Assembly: GCF_051020985.1 (NCBI RefSeq)
Contig: NC_135012.1
Span: 6,326,451 to 6,390,450 of the forward strand
DNA: 64,000 nt
Origin: Nomia melanderi
Taxonomy: Eukaryota > Arthropoda > Insecta > Hymenoptera > Halictidae
Reading direction: 5' to 3'
Shown here: in pieces, positions 63,475-64,000 of the stretch
Position numbering within the stretch: the first letter of the stretch is position 1
Layout of the letters: the number at the start of each line of letters is the position of its first letter
Notes under the pieces: model-generated
Seen by the model: the letters and a program-made list of their open reading frames with translations, nothing else
The model's database searches: none
What the model was told of the DNA's origin: nothing
Position numbers and translations under genes: made by a program

Positions 63475-63645
63475 CTCTCTCTCTCTCTCTCTTCCACTTT
63501 CATACACATACACACGCCCACCCAGACACACACTCTCCTTCTCGCATTCACTCGCTCTCTCTCTCCCTCTCTATCTCTCACTCTCTCACTCTCTCACTCT
63601 CTCCCTCTCTCTCTCTTTATCTCTCTCTCTCTCCCTCTTCTCGGT
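63475..63645 (+). repeat. CT dinucleotide microsatellite
   Basis: Long TC/CT repeats, interrupted by CA-rich and mixed sequence at about 63500-63550, resemble the tract at 61833-62110. The overlapping ORFs on both strands derive from the repeat. Confidence 0.85.
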
Positions 63646-64000
63646 TCAGCCGCGGTAGAATTGAAAAGCGAGAGGCAGCTTCGATAAAAAACGGATACAT
63701 TATATGTGTATGCGCATGTATGTACATACACTGCCGGCCACAACATCGGGAACCACTCTTCGATTTTCATTAACCACGCCACACCAGCGAATCCTTGTTT
63801 CCTCTGGCACGAAGCTGTTTCATTCGATTCAACTGATCGTTATAGTTCTTATTAGAAATCGACGCAACCGTCCGTTGCAGGGAACCTGGCACTCTCGTCT
63901 GAGTAGTCAGATTCTAAGGCGCACGCATTGCCCACACGAATGTTCTGGCATATGATTCGCTGAGTCGCTCACACGAATCGAGTCGCGCGAAGAGTGGGGA
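63646..64000. other. Window end, nothing recognised
   Basis: Mixed-composition sequence with no supported gene. A short ORF of 83 codons (63704-63955) has no recognisable features. Confidence 0.3.

Overview
The window is nuclear DNA of an insect, most likely a hymenopteran (bee-like). This rests on short GT-AG introns, a single-copy Unkempt gene, nudE, intron-bearing histone H3.3 genes, abundant CpG, and sharp swings between GC-rich blocks (about 1.6-14.2 kb) and very AT-rich blocks (20.7-24.4, 33.7-43.6 and 45-55 kb). I cannot name the species. No rRNA, tRNA, CRISPR array or bacterial operon was seen.

Layout, left to right. A compact three-exon dph7 gene (diphthamide synthesis) lies at 279-1511 (+). 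A 12-kb GC-rich block with many spurious ORFs and several small inverted-repeat transposon remnants follows; it may be the long 5' non-coding part of the next gene. A 14-exon gene at 14239-20696 (+) encodes an uncharacterised multipass membrane protein of about 1298 residues. It has an unused, homologous 65-bp exon inside an intron that looks mutually exclusive with the end of its second coding exon. After an AT-rich 3' region comes unkempt (unk, 12 coding exons, 26035-33678, +), with six CCCH zinc fingers and a C-terminal RING. Then 10 kb of AT-rich DNA carries long trinucleotide arrays and one orphan exon-like stretch on the minus strand. Two complete histone H3.3 genes follow in tandem (44696-45189 and 48175-48720, +), encoding the same protein from mostly different codons. 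nudE (dynein/Lis1 partner) lies on the minus strand (52670-55108 plus 5' UTR exons up to about 55.85 kb). The last 8 kb hold no recognisable protein gene. They hold a 1.65-kb near-perfect foldback, several TTAA-flanked MITEs (one nested in another), a 176-bp tandem duplication and CT/GT microsatellites.

The genes are unrelated housekeeping or developmental loci and do not form a pathway. The most interesting items are: (1) the giant inverted repeat at 56977-58628, with a 152-bp stretch identical between arms and CTCF-like motifs in mirror positions, a candidate hairpin-RNA/siRNA source or repeat-borne insulator; (2) the duplicated alternative exon in the uncharacterised membrane-protein gene; (3) an 80-bp identical tract between the two otherwise diverged H3.3 genes, suggesting gene conversion; and (4) a group of TTAA-target, piggyBac-like MITEs, including a 104-bp almost perfect palindrome. 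Exon models were built by eye from splice sites, phase and protein sense; no database search or transcript was available.
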